DNA from: G963663315 sp965116335
GTDB lineage: Bacteria > Pseudomonadota > Gammaproteobacteria > Arenicellales > Poriferihabitantaceae
Length of the DNA stretch: 64,000 nt
Assembly: GCA_965116335.1 (NCBI GenBank)
Contig: OZ220677.1
Location: 2,923,680 to 2,987,679, forward strand
Direction of reading: 5' to 3'
Made by a program: the position numbers and the translations under genes. How positions within the stretch are numbered: position 1 is the stretch's first letter; every line of letters begins with the position of its first letter. Below are positions 59,501 through 64,000 of the stretch, one piece after another. The notes beneath the pieces were generated by a model that had not been told where the DNA came from, searched no databases, and worked only from the letters and a program-made list of their open reading frames with translations.

Positions 59501-62500
59501 CCTCACCGCACAGTGCCCAGGATCCGGCGGTAAAACTTGAGGGTGCCGGAGCACGGACGGCGACCCTGACACTGACCGCAGTTGCCAATACGGACCGCAT
59601 CAGCCGCACGGTGGCGATTGCTTATGGTGCGAGTACTCGCGCCCCGTCATCGAGTGGCTTGTCCGGTGGTATCAGTACCAGTGGCACGGCCTCTATAGCG
59701 ATACTGGATGATGATGCCCGGATCAGTGTTGCCAATGCCAGCGCTGCCGAGGGTAGCGCCGTAGTATTCACGGTGACTCTGCCCGACCCGGCGCCGAGTG
59801 GTGGTGTAACGATTGACTATTCAACGGCTAACGGGCGCGGCACTAATACAGATACTTACCAGGTCGCCACCAGCGCTGATTACACGGCGGCGGCAGATAA
59901 TGCCACGCTCACGATTGCCGAAGGCGATTCCAGTGGCACGATCAGTATACCGACCACACAGGACAGCACTTATGAAGGCGACCACTACTTCACGCTGACC
60001 CTGAATAGTACCAATACCTTCAATATCAGCACTACAGCCGGTTCCGCTACTGGCACGATTACCGATGCGGATGACACGCCGACCTTTGCCTTCTCCGCAG
60101 CCTCGACTATGCTTGACGAGGATGACGGTACTGCAACCCTGACCATAGAGAAGACCGGCACGACCCTGGTTGCCTCAACCGTGAGCTATGCAACTAAAGA
60201 TGGCACGGCCACGGGTGGCAGCGACTTCACCGCTATTACCAGTACAGACCTGACCTTTGCCGCCGGTGATGACAGCAAGGACATTACGGTCACGATCACC
60301 GATGACAATACAGATGAAACTACCGAAGCCTTCACCGTAGACCTGACTGCCGGCGCTCATGCAGCACTGGATGGTACAACCAGTCACAGCATCAGCATCA
60401 CCGATAATGATGCGACTACGGTAACGCTGGGTGTCCCAACCGCTGCCATTGACGAGAATGCTGACACCAAAACCATCACCGTCACACTCGGTCGCGCCCT
60501 GACCGGCGATGAGACGCTGGATGTACCGTTTACCTTCGGGGGTACTGCTGCATTTGGTGACGATTACACACTGGCAGCGCCGAACTCGACCCCGACTGGC
60601 GTTAGCTACTCGAACCTTGCCAGTAGCAATCTCGCAACCAGTCCGCCGACCATTGCCTTCTCCGGCGTAAGCGGTGCTGCGAGCAGCGCTACGGTCATCC
60701 TCACTGCCACCAGCGATGATATAGACGAAGGCGCAACTGAATCGGTCACGGTGGGACTCGGTACGCTCGACGAAGACTCTGGCGCGAACCTGCATGGCGG
60801 CGCATCCGGTTCTGGCACTTCAACCTTCAATATCACGGATGATGATGCCACGCCGACCGCAACACTTGCCTTGTCGCCTGCCTCCATTGACGAGGACGGT
60901 GGGGCGACCAGTGGACGGAGTACGGTGACTGCCACCTTGAGCGGTGCATCGAGCCAGGCGGTGACGCTGACGGTAGCTGGCGCGGCGGTATCTCCTGCGG
61001 TTGCGGGTGACTTCACACTCAGTGGCACGACTCTGACCATTGCAGCCGGAGCCACCACCAGCACCGGCACGGTGACGATTACGGCGGTAGACAATACGGT
61101 AGATGCACTGGACAAGACGGTGACTGTTTCGGCTACTGCGAGCGGTGGTGGGGTAGCCAACCCGGACAGTGTGACGTTGACGATTACGGATGACGATGTA
61201 CCTGAATTGAGCATTAGCGCAGGTTCGGCAGTGACCGAGGGCACGGCGGCGAGCTTTACAGTCAATGCGAATATTGCGCCGGTTGCTGATCTGACCGTGA
61301 ATGTGGATGTGGTAGATGCTACGGCTGGTTTCGTCGCAAGCGGTACAACCGGCGCACAAACCTTGACCTTCCGCGCCGAACGAAGAAGTGAGACCTATAC
61401 AGTCAACACTCAGACTGATACGACTGATGAGGCAGATGGATCCGTTACCGTAACGGTCAAGGCGGGTACGAATTACACGGTGGATTCGAGCAACGATGAA
61501 GCGAGTGTAGCGGTCAACGATAATGATCCCACTACCGTCACGCTGGCACGCGCCGATTCTGGCGGTATTGCCGAGAACGCCGGTACAGAAGACATTACTA
61601 TCACGCTCGGCAGGGCATTGGTAGCGGGTGAGAGTGTGACGGTGCCGCTTGCGGTAACCGGCGCGACCGTATCGGACCATTACAGTCTTGCGCTCAAGGG
61701 CGATGGTGGCACCGGGGTTACGCTGGATACAACCTCACCGCACAGCGCCCAGCACCCGGCGGTTAAACTATCTGGTGCCGAAGCGAAAACCGCGACCCTG
61801 ACGCTGACCGCTGTTGCCAATAGCGACCGTATCAGTCGCACGGTGGCGATTGCTTATGGTACGAGTACCCGTGCCCCGTCATCGAGTGGCTTGTCCGGTG
61901 GTATCAGTACCAGTGGCACGGCTTCTGTACTGATACTGGATGATGATGCCCAGATTAGTGTCACGGCTGCCAGTGCTGCCGAGGGTAGCGATGTGGACTT
62001 CACCGTGACCCTGCCCGACCCGGCACCGAGTGGTGGCGTGACCATTGACTACTCGACTTCTGACGGTCGCGGCAACAATGCAGATACCTACCAGGTTGCC
62101 ACCAGCGCTGATTACACGGCGGCTGCGGATAATGCCACGCTCACCATCGCCGAAGGCGATTCCAGTGGCACGATCAGCATACCCACTACACAAGACACGA
62201 CTTACGAGGGCGACCACTACTTCACGCTGACGCTGGACGATACCAATACCTTCAATATCAGCACTACAGCCGGTTCCGCTACTGGCACGATTACCGATGC
62301 GGCAGATACGCCGACCTTCGCCTTCTCCGCAGCCTCCACTGATGCTGATGAAAACATTGGAACGGTAACCCTGACCGTACGCAAGACCGGCACGACCCTG
62401 GTTGCCTCAACGGTGAGCTATGCAACTAAAGATGGCACCGCCACCGGTGGCAGTGACTTCACGGCGATTGCCAGTACAGAACTTGACTTTGCCCACGATG

Positions 62501-64000
62501 ATACCAGCCAGGCCATTACGGTCACGATCACCGATGACACTACAGACGAAGCCACCGAAGCGTTTACCGTAGACCTGACTGCCGGTTCTCATGCCAAACT
62601 GGGTAGTACAAACAGGCACAGCATCAGCATCACCGATAATGATGCAACTACGGTAACGCTGGGTGTCCCAACCACTGCTATTGACGAGAATGCGGGCACT
62701 AAAACCATCACGGTCACGCTCGGTCGCACCCTGACCGGCGATGAGACGCTGGATGTACCGCTTACCTTTGCGGGTACGGCTGCATTTGGCACAGATTACA
62801 CACTGGCGGAGCCGAACTCGACTCCGACCGGCGTTAGCTACTCGAATCTTGCCAGTAGCAATCTCACGGACAGCCCGCCGACGATTGCCTTCTCCGGCGT
62901 AAGCGGTGCTGCGAGTAGCGCTACGGTCATTCTCACGGCTACGGCGGATACGACAGATGAAGGCGCAACTGAATCGGTCACGGTAGGACTCGGTACGCTC
63001 AATGCCAATTCCGGCGCGAACCTGCATGGTGGTGCCTCCGGTTCGGGTACAGCGACCTTCAATATCACGGATGATGATGCCAAGCCAACCGTCACGCTGG
63101 CCTTGTCGTCTGCATCCATTGACGAGGACGGCGGAGTGACCACGGTGACTGCGACCCTGTCTCACCCATCGAGCCAGGCGGTGACGCTGGCGGTAGCTGG
63201 CGCGGCGGTATCTCCTGCGGTTTCGGGTGACTTCACACTCAGTGGCACGACTCTGACCATTGCTGCCGGAGCCACCGATAGCACGGGCACGGTCACTATC
63301 ACGGCGGAAGACAATGAGGTAGACACAGCCAACAAGACGGTCACGGTCTCGGCGACCGCGACCGGCGGTAATGGCGTTTCCTCTCCAGAAAGTGTGACCC
63401 TGACCATTACCGATGACGACACGCGCGGCGTAACCATAGCGGGCGACCCCTTGAGCATGGAAGAGGTGGACAATACCGAAACGGAGAATACGACCGAGAA
63501 TCAGGACAGCTATACAGTAGAGCTCACCAGCAAGCCGACAGATGATGTACAAATCAACCTGACTGCGCCGGGTATGGTGACCTTGAGCCCGACTTCGCTG
63601 ACCTTCACGCCATCGAACTGGGATGTGGCACAGACGGTTACCGCCACGGCCGTGGACGACGACACGGACAATGCCGGGGATGCCCGCACCGGTAATATCA
63701 CCCATGCGGTGGTTGCGGGTTCATCGGACTACACCGGAGTCACGGCGGACAATGTAGCGGTCACGGTCAACGATGACGATGGCGCACCCACCCTCTCCAT
63801 TGATGCGCCAACCGTTACCGAAGGCGACAGTGGCAGCAAGACCCTGACCTTCAAGGTCACCCTCACACCGGCCAGTGGCAAGGCGGTCAGTGTAGGTTAC
63901 GCTGATACAACTGATGGCACCGCCACCTCTGCCACCGACTATGCCGCGATCTCATCGGGCACATTGAACTTCACCGCCAGAGATACCGAGAAGACGGTAG
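41533..64000 (+). CDS. Giant secreted Calx-beta repeat protein (at least 7,489 residues, 3' end outside window)
   Basis: One frame stays open from the ATG codons at 41533 and 41569 to the window end. I translated it throughout and saw no stop. From 41569 a signal peptide is clear: a basic n-region (ARGGRRRP), hydrophobic core LACVLALLMALFA, and cleavage after ASA. The rest is tens of modules of about 100-140 residues. Most have Calx-beta features (xxEG near the start, GTA..G.DY, final ITDDD/NDDD, probable calcium ligands). A second type has LTFTPSNW..AQTVTVTA followed by Asp. From about 54.9 kb modules become nearly identical. No anchoring, RTX or secretion-signal domain is visible yet. A surface adhesin or matrix protein is likely; type I or other secretion cannot be judged. 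Confidence 0.9.
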   Translation, partial: MFVRYLPPPPPAMRIGFNFIKTPSARGGRRRPAGTLACVLALLMALFATAASAQTALTTTHLRGGDLYEGDRNVPVTITGFTITGECSKIGLRFVPGDSSANATASDYTVSDESEGSACDSTRTEAEFQFTFKLDFDLSNKIFGYELYSVSKDGSQEATLGKFTLTILNGLRGTGVFLNVKPSNKDPRSVSGLTLRENESAGVKIEVSLKLPPPESTTLILRDPHGGGDVEWSGAGKRVSSIPITFTNKNHDIPQTRTLRPKTDNDGNDWKGEVIVEAEYWYSRHIERIKVNVIDSTAAPVFDTNLLTLVETGPAQSYTVKLDREPAADVTLVTQAHPHLRFKAPGDSAFGEQATLTFTKGANGSWKTPQTIEVKHIADSDSSDQSALPIVHAHGAGIPAWHLSAGNLPVTLMDAGNAPIFSRDAVPVIEGGPAETYTVKLERDPGRTVTLTAEVPQGHRESVQVQAPGGQAGARAELTFTGGASGSWKTPQTITVTAPADDGNFIDETVTLTHSVSPSLNWRSLKPSVEVQVSDRGGGEVELSTSTAVEVWEGQEAFTYTVKLSHPPTDEATVTIASSDTTKLVVSPTVLTFTASNYNQAQTVSLRSPAGSVGAGQAAIITHAVSGYGTTTTGPDITAILIDTTLTETLKLQFSDSMFSGKEPEELEHGTPLPNSANVEVTLQGDGYQGFLPAVSFRVCFQDGEATLAKRDIALLPSGEKCVDASLDRSRSGASQETTVHVFNLLSDSVDEKFEKLTVTLQADPDNHLPAMVEIPTAGATADFFVEDAQLTEIQFTRTDSGTIQEGGSDKATFEFATTSRSLYAGEELRVPLKIGGTGITATDYAVSVVSGGTVITNAPYSASAPALVLTGTGKIDSDVRGNSQKIVFEVAALADGEAEGGSETMTVGYDTPVSNLNTDGVRFDPGATETASGSQNDIEVEIIEHPTVSIASDGNVTEGVDAVFNLTVSPAPGTGQTLDVSYDLAQTGEFVAATDVGAGKTISINDTGTASITIATVDDETDEVDGSLSATLATGAGYVVATAPGNAATVRISDNEDTLVTLSADANVTEGDKATITATINGLAPVADVTIPINATTGSTDGTAETTDYDAPASITILKGEQTGTTEFITHLDADKDDDTVKLALGTLPDGLAAGDPSAVTVSIDDDGKGVEATLKSSATAVDNGDSVTITISLDRAFAARTAIPIAVAGSGSNPAEATEWQAPASIEVAAGATSATADATSATADIATIRDQDTASEEFTVSFGSPLPTNLSTGTPDSAKVTITDDGLGHSITFTASPNPVDEDTTTTLTATANGIFDADVIVPLALTNGTAENGDYATPTTGITIAKGATSGTGTLTTIGDADTDDDTFTVRVGTPLPTGVVASSAGYTITIKDTKAFAVVKPELTVTATPEAGADNYNADVSVDEGESITVTATLDRAHSADIVLPVTMTPGRSYYDPDSDPDPNAAEAGDYGSLANITIKAGQKTGTGSITTNQDDDEDDEYFYTEVDLSGLGGAVGYGGSSCYDGLCTFTVEIVDDDKPPPTVGFAFFNQFVLRDLGESRPSVGIQIEAELETFPSTPDYAVDVYVDVTQEGRYLKSESLGRQKLTIPAGNGYADLFLDLDDDAIDEPNGSITLTLVEDASYKFDPASKAFSFTMEDDDLTLVTMTAPDGDIVEAGGSKTFTITLNRALVDGEVLPINLAFTTATKYADLGTDFTLSPPSPLPSGVSYKHFDSTDASVNRPAIVFTGGRNADKRATFTLTAKQDTVVEQPGLAPTRKPYEEVQVKIHNFYGQSGLSGGAEGRPKPEPNIQFRILDDDKQNGDTASLNPGFLFSHNHAMDISEGTSKTLKVKLATNPGATANVALSLSPQTRGDDVSTNLTVNPASLSFKASNWSNEQTVTINALNDTDAETKTAFLWFTPTGYTGVDPVSLNVTAVDAGAGLTLTSPSPSRLTVNNTGTYTVKLKSKPSDNVVVTPVSSDERIATVSGDLTFTPANWNTPQTVTVTGQGAGSVQIAHTWESNNDYDYYQIMATSPVEFTVTDTGNRTLTLEALTTTVEEGKSITVKAKLDRAHTVDTTGNLSFTFGGRVTSGGQRVRTTAESDDFTPTTRTTVTIPAGSTSASVTLSAVNEAEGSAIYEGNETFGVDLFSGGTRGVSTDRNNNSAIITITDEADRPVFELVPPDPLHGAEGDQNKNRVFKVTKTGATELPATVDIASADGTATAPGDYTSIAANTTLNFATGATEKPVTVTFKDDDIDELKEDFTVTLSNPTAARLGVTPSATVELTDDDPTVVSLGVNPAPIVENAGTRELVVTLARPLTTGEVLPVTLDFTGDADFGEDYTLSAPQTPPTGVAFANLASTDLKTNPPTVTFTGGDSASRTAILTLTATPDSADEGDHETVTVSLGTLDANSGTGLDGGAKVHATANTGSFKITDDDATPTGITLTVDTDTATDGAQDEVSENIASPPSVEVTATIDGSSVFTDDKTLSVSVVGGTATVVDDFKAVTAFDLKIPAGESSVKGSFTLAPVYDGAKEDDETISVTGTLTPAVQGLTVNSATITLLDHSVIPEISVAVDKSGQKITEGSQATYTVTSSVSIPVDITVNVTLTRQGSFVPAQTLTNTTTVTIPKNTTSATQTIATQADNTDEADGSLTLTLDAADNGEYNVSTAKGNAVVTVTDDDATTIALVAGASSTLTEGDTSTSATLTLRLGRALVAGEVVEVPLAITSSTGAVIAELTDADRDYILSATGTGVSSTLVRTVNPRIKFTGGAGVREATLTLTATARDDGEEDHEVLNITLGDLQANGLATRISGGVVAHDADNDPQTSENSVGITIQDDEGLKPELIVAWATGETFNNSPTEGGTVKMVIKADPAPQADMTVHFAVSERAGSNYVATGEEGKKTVTLKSGAKQVAVNVPTVNDEKDEIGGLVYVTLIADDAYRLGWRESYSRLVKDDDETAVSIERDCGHNACYPISEDGATAEFEISLGIALNRSSQTVTVPLNVAGATVGTHYTLGLKPGTQTGVTWLDSGSYSTQNPAVRFSGEGAKKAVLTLTTIDNNDNNTRTLDISLGTLTAHQTVYGGVEKGAADTARVKIVNDDGTPVVRVEAQVAELREGEDAGGSRDPHPKMYIYAEPVPQTDITVSATLSQTGDVIDSNGAQPGKRNYVIQAGQAAPEVVEFRIENDQIDEPTGSVTLQAHAGTGYTLVPDKSSATTRIIDTDGGPTVSLSAASASVSEGGNAVFTVNRSTEGAHPSWKEKGRTVVRVRISQRGDLVKPEHLGIQTVELLKGWTERTHNVPTIDDSKGEKDGTITVELLPNDSSVSNLDLEYAIDPTGNQAMVTVLDDEGGAGVSIYNEKTTVSENNLARTGSYMVELATDPVQTATLTVNVPTAHQDSLTVQGPGGTAGSSATVDFTPGASGTWKDPQMITIAPVIDDDGEADTFALTHSITNYTDYTGSIEDVSVTVNDIGYDLMLSHDNGSNKLKVAEPAGQEIYHLRLTSQPASNTTVTVTPTIGDETLATVGGAVTFTDTDWKEPKSIAVSGLEQGTLTITHAVTSTDPNYALSGNFPVGVMVIADNRRPVELSAAPDPVAEGAEVTLTATIPQAVYPEKAVTIPLTYTEGTAVTADYTAVNSITIAAGQTSGTATLATVDDTAYETPNETFTVAFDTNALPRELIAGTTTSALIAIDDAADIARKVSLSVAKNPVQEGPDSVQLTATLDSALTAPARAITIPLNYTLGTAQAEDFTEVANVTIEAGKRSATVSIPIVDDTEHEMPDETFTIALGTLPAGLEAGDTTSIDVGIDDFFDGPTTLRFTEASAQIPRGSPGVLIPLVTDKAVSNKLTIPLLYTYDTAKPADINPVTKIVVPGGRKLNNSTEKITVNIPADGIYQGLRTFTVKMGELSFSEPDVVNKGTPKEIEFSIVDDVGAPSFKYTDTKVVVEVNEGNPEFPLVRTGKTAVSSFLVYTARPRFGVTAGTDITVPANGKHEGEVTPDDPPSILLPVIDDDEDEAGAEYFGLLFERTGHRDVKTPPKGGTKYIRIIDDDPTPVTLSPSTDVEINEGDDQTTAELTLTLERPLENTAFRFGEDSLVETAEIPLLITTSTGAALPGAASADFTLTASGNGVTVSDQNSATPKIKFSKAGESNKVQTATITLTATNRDDGDFQDETIQIALGDLTASTLATNLEGGISASDDGDATTTDNTVAITIVDDEEGPDGFDLSVSPGSVAENAQAATTITVTATGKDGGSFTEDQDIEITVGGGADDTAISGTDYTAVEKFTFIVPANQSSATGSFSLDPTDDEIDEIDETLSVTGKSGSLVITPASITITDDDLGPTVSVADATAVTEGDDTAATTDMTFTVSLSAVSGRDVTVPYTLTGTATDGSDYDAPATQSLTIEAGDSSGEIVIPVQGDAIEEPNETIIVTLDAPTNATISSEAGAGVGTGTITNDDVRGVTVVGGPLSLAEVDDADTQETKENEGTYTVVLTSEPTDDVRIDLTAPEMVTLSASSLTFTPSNWNVAQTVTVTAVSDDKDNAGDQRTGDISHTVVAGSSDYGSVTVDSVAVTVNDDDDAPTVSVADATAVTEGDNSNTTVNMSFTVSLSAMSGKVVTVPYTLTGTATATDDYIEPNLKSVTIAAGSARADIIISIKGDTLDEPDETVMVTLGTPANATVSTVAGEGSASGAITDDDVTTVTLARAGSGGIAEDGGTEDITVTLGRALVAGESVTVPLTVTGATETTHYTLGLKSGGGTGVTLDTTSPHSAQHPAVKLEGAGAKTATLTLTAVANTDRISRTVAIAFGTSTRAPSSSDLSGGISTSGTASVLILDDDAQISVTAASAAEGSAVVFTVTLPDPAPSGGVTIDYSTADGRGTNTDTYQVATSADYTAAADNATLTIAEGDSSGTISIATTDDNTYEGDHYFTLTLNSTNTFNISTTAGSATGTITDAEDTPTFAFSVASTDAAENAGNLTLTIEKTGTTLVASTVSYATTNGTATGGSDFTAIASTDLTFAHDDTSQAITVTITDDTTDEATEAFTVDLTAGSHAKLGSTKSHSISITDNDATTVTLGVPTTAIDENAGTKTITVTLGRALTGDETLDVPLTFGGTATFGDDYTLAEPNSTPTGVSYSNLASSNLTDSPPTIAFSGVSGAASSATVILTATADTTDEGATESVTVGLGTLNANSGANLHGGASGSGTATFNITDDDAKPTVTLALSSASIDEDGGVTTVTATLSHPSSQDVTLTVAAAAVSPAVAGDYTLSGTTLTIAAEATTSTGTVTITAVDNDIDTANKTVTVSATATGGNGVSSPESVTLTITDDDTRGVTIAGDPLSMEEVDNTETENTTENQDSYTVELTSKPTDDVQINLTAPGMVTLSPTSLTFTPSNWDVAQTVTATAVDDDTDNAGDARTGNITHAVVAGSSDYTGVTADNVAVTVNDEDGEPTLSIDAPTVTEGDSGSKTLTFKVTLTPASGKAVSVGYADTTDGTATSATDYAAISSGTLNFTARDTEKTVAVTVNGDEIDEPNETIILRLSSPSNAMFTGSATTLDGTGTINDDDTKGVTIAGDPLSMDEADNTETESTTENQDSYTVVLDSKPTNNVQINLTAPDLVTLSTSSLTFTPSNWNQAQTVTATAVDDPIDNAGNERTGHITHAVVAGSSDYGGVTVDRVAVTVTDDDEAPTGITLSVNPKEIAEDADETSITVTATVNGSTRYSDAQTVTVTIGKSTDSAVSGTDYTPVSTLELEIPAGDASVSKSFDLTPTDDNLDELDETISVTGSSSSLTVDGTHITITDDDIPEISMSAGTAVTEGTAASFTVNADIAPVAALTVNVEVDTTAGFAVNGTTGAQTLTFRAGRTDETYTVNTQADTTDEADGSVTVTVQAGTNYTVSSSDDSDSVGVNDDDATTVTLARASSGGIAENSGTEDITITLGRALVAGESVTVPLAVTGATVSTHYTLGLKSGGGTGVSLDTTSPHSAQDPAVKLEGAGARTATLTLTAVANTDRISRTVAIAYGASTRAPSSSGLSGGISTSGTASIAILDDDARISVANASAAEGSAVVFTVTLPDPAPSGGVTIDYSTANGRGTNTDTYQVATSADYTAAADNATLTIAEGDSSGTISIPTTQDSTYEGDHYFTLTLNSTNTFNISTTAGSATGTITDADDTPTFAFSAASTMLDEDDGTATLTIEKTGTTLVASTVSYATKDGTATGGSDFTAITSTDLTFAAGDDSKDITVTITDDNTDETTEAFTVDLTAGAHAALDGTTSHSISITDNDATTVTLGVPTAAIDENADTKTITVTLGRALTGDETLDVPFTFGGTAAFGDDYTLAAPNSTPTGVSYSNLASSNLATSPPTIAFSGVSGAASSATVILTATSDDIDEGATESVTVGLGTLDEDSGANLHGGASGSGTSTFNITDDDATPTATLALSPASIDEDGGATSGRSTVTATLSGASSQAVTLTVAGAAVSPAVAGDFTLSGTTLTIAAGATTSTGTVTITAVDNTVDALDKTVTVSATASGGGVANPDSVTLTITDDDVPELSISAGSAVTEGTAASFTVNANIAPVADLTVNVDVVDATAGFVASGTTGAQTLTFRAERRSETYTVNTQTDTTDEADGSVTVTVKAGTNYTVDSSNDEASVAVNDNDPTTVTLARADSGGIAENAGTEDITITLGRALVAGESVTVPLAVTGATVSDHYSLALKGDGGTGVTLDTTSPHSAQHPAVKLSGAEAKTATLTLTAVANSDRISRTVAIAYGTSTRAPSSSGLSGGISTSGTASVLILDDDAQISVTAASAAEGSDVDFTVTLPDPAPSGGVTIDYSTSDGRGNNADTYQVATSADYTAAADNATLTIAEGDSSGTISIPTTQDTTYEGDHYFTLTLDDTNTFNISTTAGSATGTITDAADTPTFAFSAASTDADENIGTVTLTVRKTGTTLVASTVSYATKDGTATGGSDFTAIASTELDFAHDDTSQAITVTITDDTTDEATEAFTVDLTAGSHAKLGSTNRHSISITDNDATTVTLGVPTTAIDENAGTKTITVTLGRTLTGDETLDVPLTFAGTAAFGTDYTLAEPNSTPTGVSYSNLASSNLTDSPPTIAFSGVSGAASSATVILTATADTTDEGATESVTVGLGTLNANSGANLHGGASGSGTATFNITDDDAKPTVTLALSSASIDEDGGVTTVTATLSHPSSQAVTLAVAGAAVSPAVSGDFTLSGTTLTIAAGATDSTGTVTITAEDNEVDTANKTVTVSATATGGNGVSSPESVTLTITDDDTRGVTIAGDPLSMEEVDNTETENTTENQDSYTVELTSKPTDDVQINLTAPGMVTLSPTSLTFTPSNWDVAQTVTATAVDDDTDNAGDARTGNITHAVVAGSSDYTGVTADNVAVTVNDDDGAPTLSIDAPTVTEGDSGSKTLTFKVTLTPASGKAVSVGYADTTDGTATSATDYAAISSGTLNFTARDTEKTV
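41551..41565 (+). repeat. C15 homopolymer between two in-frame start codons
   Basis: Fifteen consecutive cytosines follow ATG TTC GTC CGA TAC TTG and precede GCA ATG. With C15 both ATG codons share the giant frame. With C14 the upstream start meets TAG after four further codons; with C16 it meets TAA after six. This is the architecture of slipped-strand phase variation. Confidence 0.85.
55651..57540 (+). repeat. Five-module cassette, copy 1, inside the giant gene
   Basis: 1,890 bp encoding five successive modules. Their openings are TTVTLARAGSGGIAE, AQISVTAASAAEGS, TPTFAFSVASTDAAE, TTVTLGVPTTAIDE and PTVTLALSSASIDEDGG. The cassette recurs at 59299-61197 and 61531-63420. Confidence 0.9.
57541..58120 (+). 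repeat. Second repeat block, nearly identical to 63421-64000
   Basis: Encodes the module opening TRGVTIAGDPLSMEE and the start of a Calx-beta module. It matches 63421-64000 base for base except about one change near 57897 and a small cluster at 57904-57920. A related module follows at 58261. Confidence 0.9.
59299..61197 (+). repeat. Five-module cassette, copy 2, inside the giant gene
   Basis: 1,899 bp, offset 3,648 bp from copy 1, with the same five modules in order. It is the most diverged of the three copies. It is followed by a module opening PELSISAGSAVTEGT that resembles the one just before it (PEISMSAGTAVTEGT, 58975). Confidence 0.9.
61531..63420 (+). repeat. Five-module cassette, copy 3, inside the giant gene
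   Basis: 1,890 bp, offset exactly 5,880 bp (1,960 codons) from copy 1. 62821-63178 is identical to 56941-57298. 63179-63260 then resembles copy 2 (60959-61040), and identity to copy 1 resumes by 63361. The copy is therefore a mosaic. Confidence 0.9.

Noticed and set aside
62407..63705. Pair of nearly identical 432-codon minus-strand frames here and at 56527-57825
   Set aside because: Their similarity only reflects the 5,880-bp repeat of the plus-strand gene. The encoded sequence resembles no protein family I recognise.

Overview
The window looks like a gammaproteobacterial chromosome. The strongest sign is the minus-strand run TPR lipoprotein–lolB–ispE–tRNA-Gln–prs–rplY–pth–ychF, divergent from hemA–prfA–prmC, which is a classic gammaproteobacterial arrangement. 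hspQ, a class II ferredoxin-NADP reductase and a NaChBac-type sodium channel agree with this. A sulfatase fragment, a PhyH oxygenase, a Rieske oxygenase and a giant Calx-beta surface protein hint at a marine or host-associated lifestyle, but that is inference.

Layout. 1-2.0 kb: the end of a sulfatase gene, then a cytosine-5 DNA methyltransferase and a probable partner restriction enzyme. 2.0-5.8 kb: metK-ahcY-argE on the minus strand, with a palindrome in the promoter. 6.2-7.9 kb: an IS1380-like element. 7.9-9.6 kb: argB and fpr. 9.9-22.1 kb: two same-strand paralogous AAA-ATPase-like/PD-(D/E)XK genes bracket a seven-gene minus-strand unit (PhyH oxygenase, Rieske oxygenase, FkbM methyltransferase, four-part peptide-type ABC importer) and a VapB-like antitoxin. 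22.2-37.3 kb: the core cluster above, interrupted by an IS1202/ISNCY-type element with a visible 16-bp target duplication and by an agmatinase-family gene. 37.3-39.7 kb: MFS transporter, hspQ and sodium channel. 39.7-41.45 kb: dense dispersed repeats around a small membrane-protein gene.

41.5-64.0 kb is one uninterrupted plus-strand reading frame of about 7,490 codons that runs off the window. It encodes a secreted protein with a signal peptide followed by tens of Calx-beta-like modules. Its last 9 kb contains a 630-residue five-module cassette three times, with stretches of exact DNA identity between copies. Immediately upstream are a sigma70-type promoter with two A-tracts and a 15-base cytosine run. 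The run lies between two in-frame ATG codons, and a gain or loss of one C would create a stop within a few codons. This is the best candidate in the window for something undescribed: a phase-variable, recombination-prone giant adhesin.

A family of dispersed, palindrome-rich intergenic repeats occurs at least six times (near 6.0, 9.8, 20.3, 26.8, 39.7-40.3 and 41.0-41.4 kb). It lies beside several of the mobile or duplicated features.
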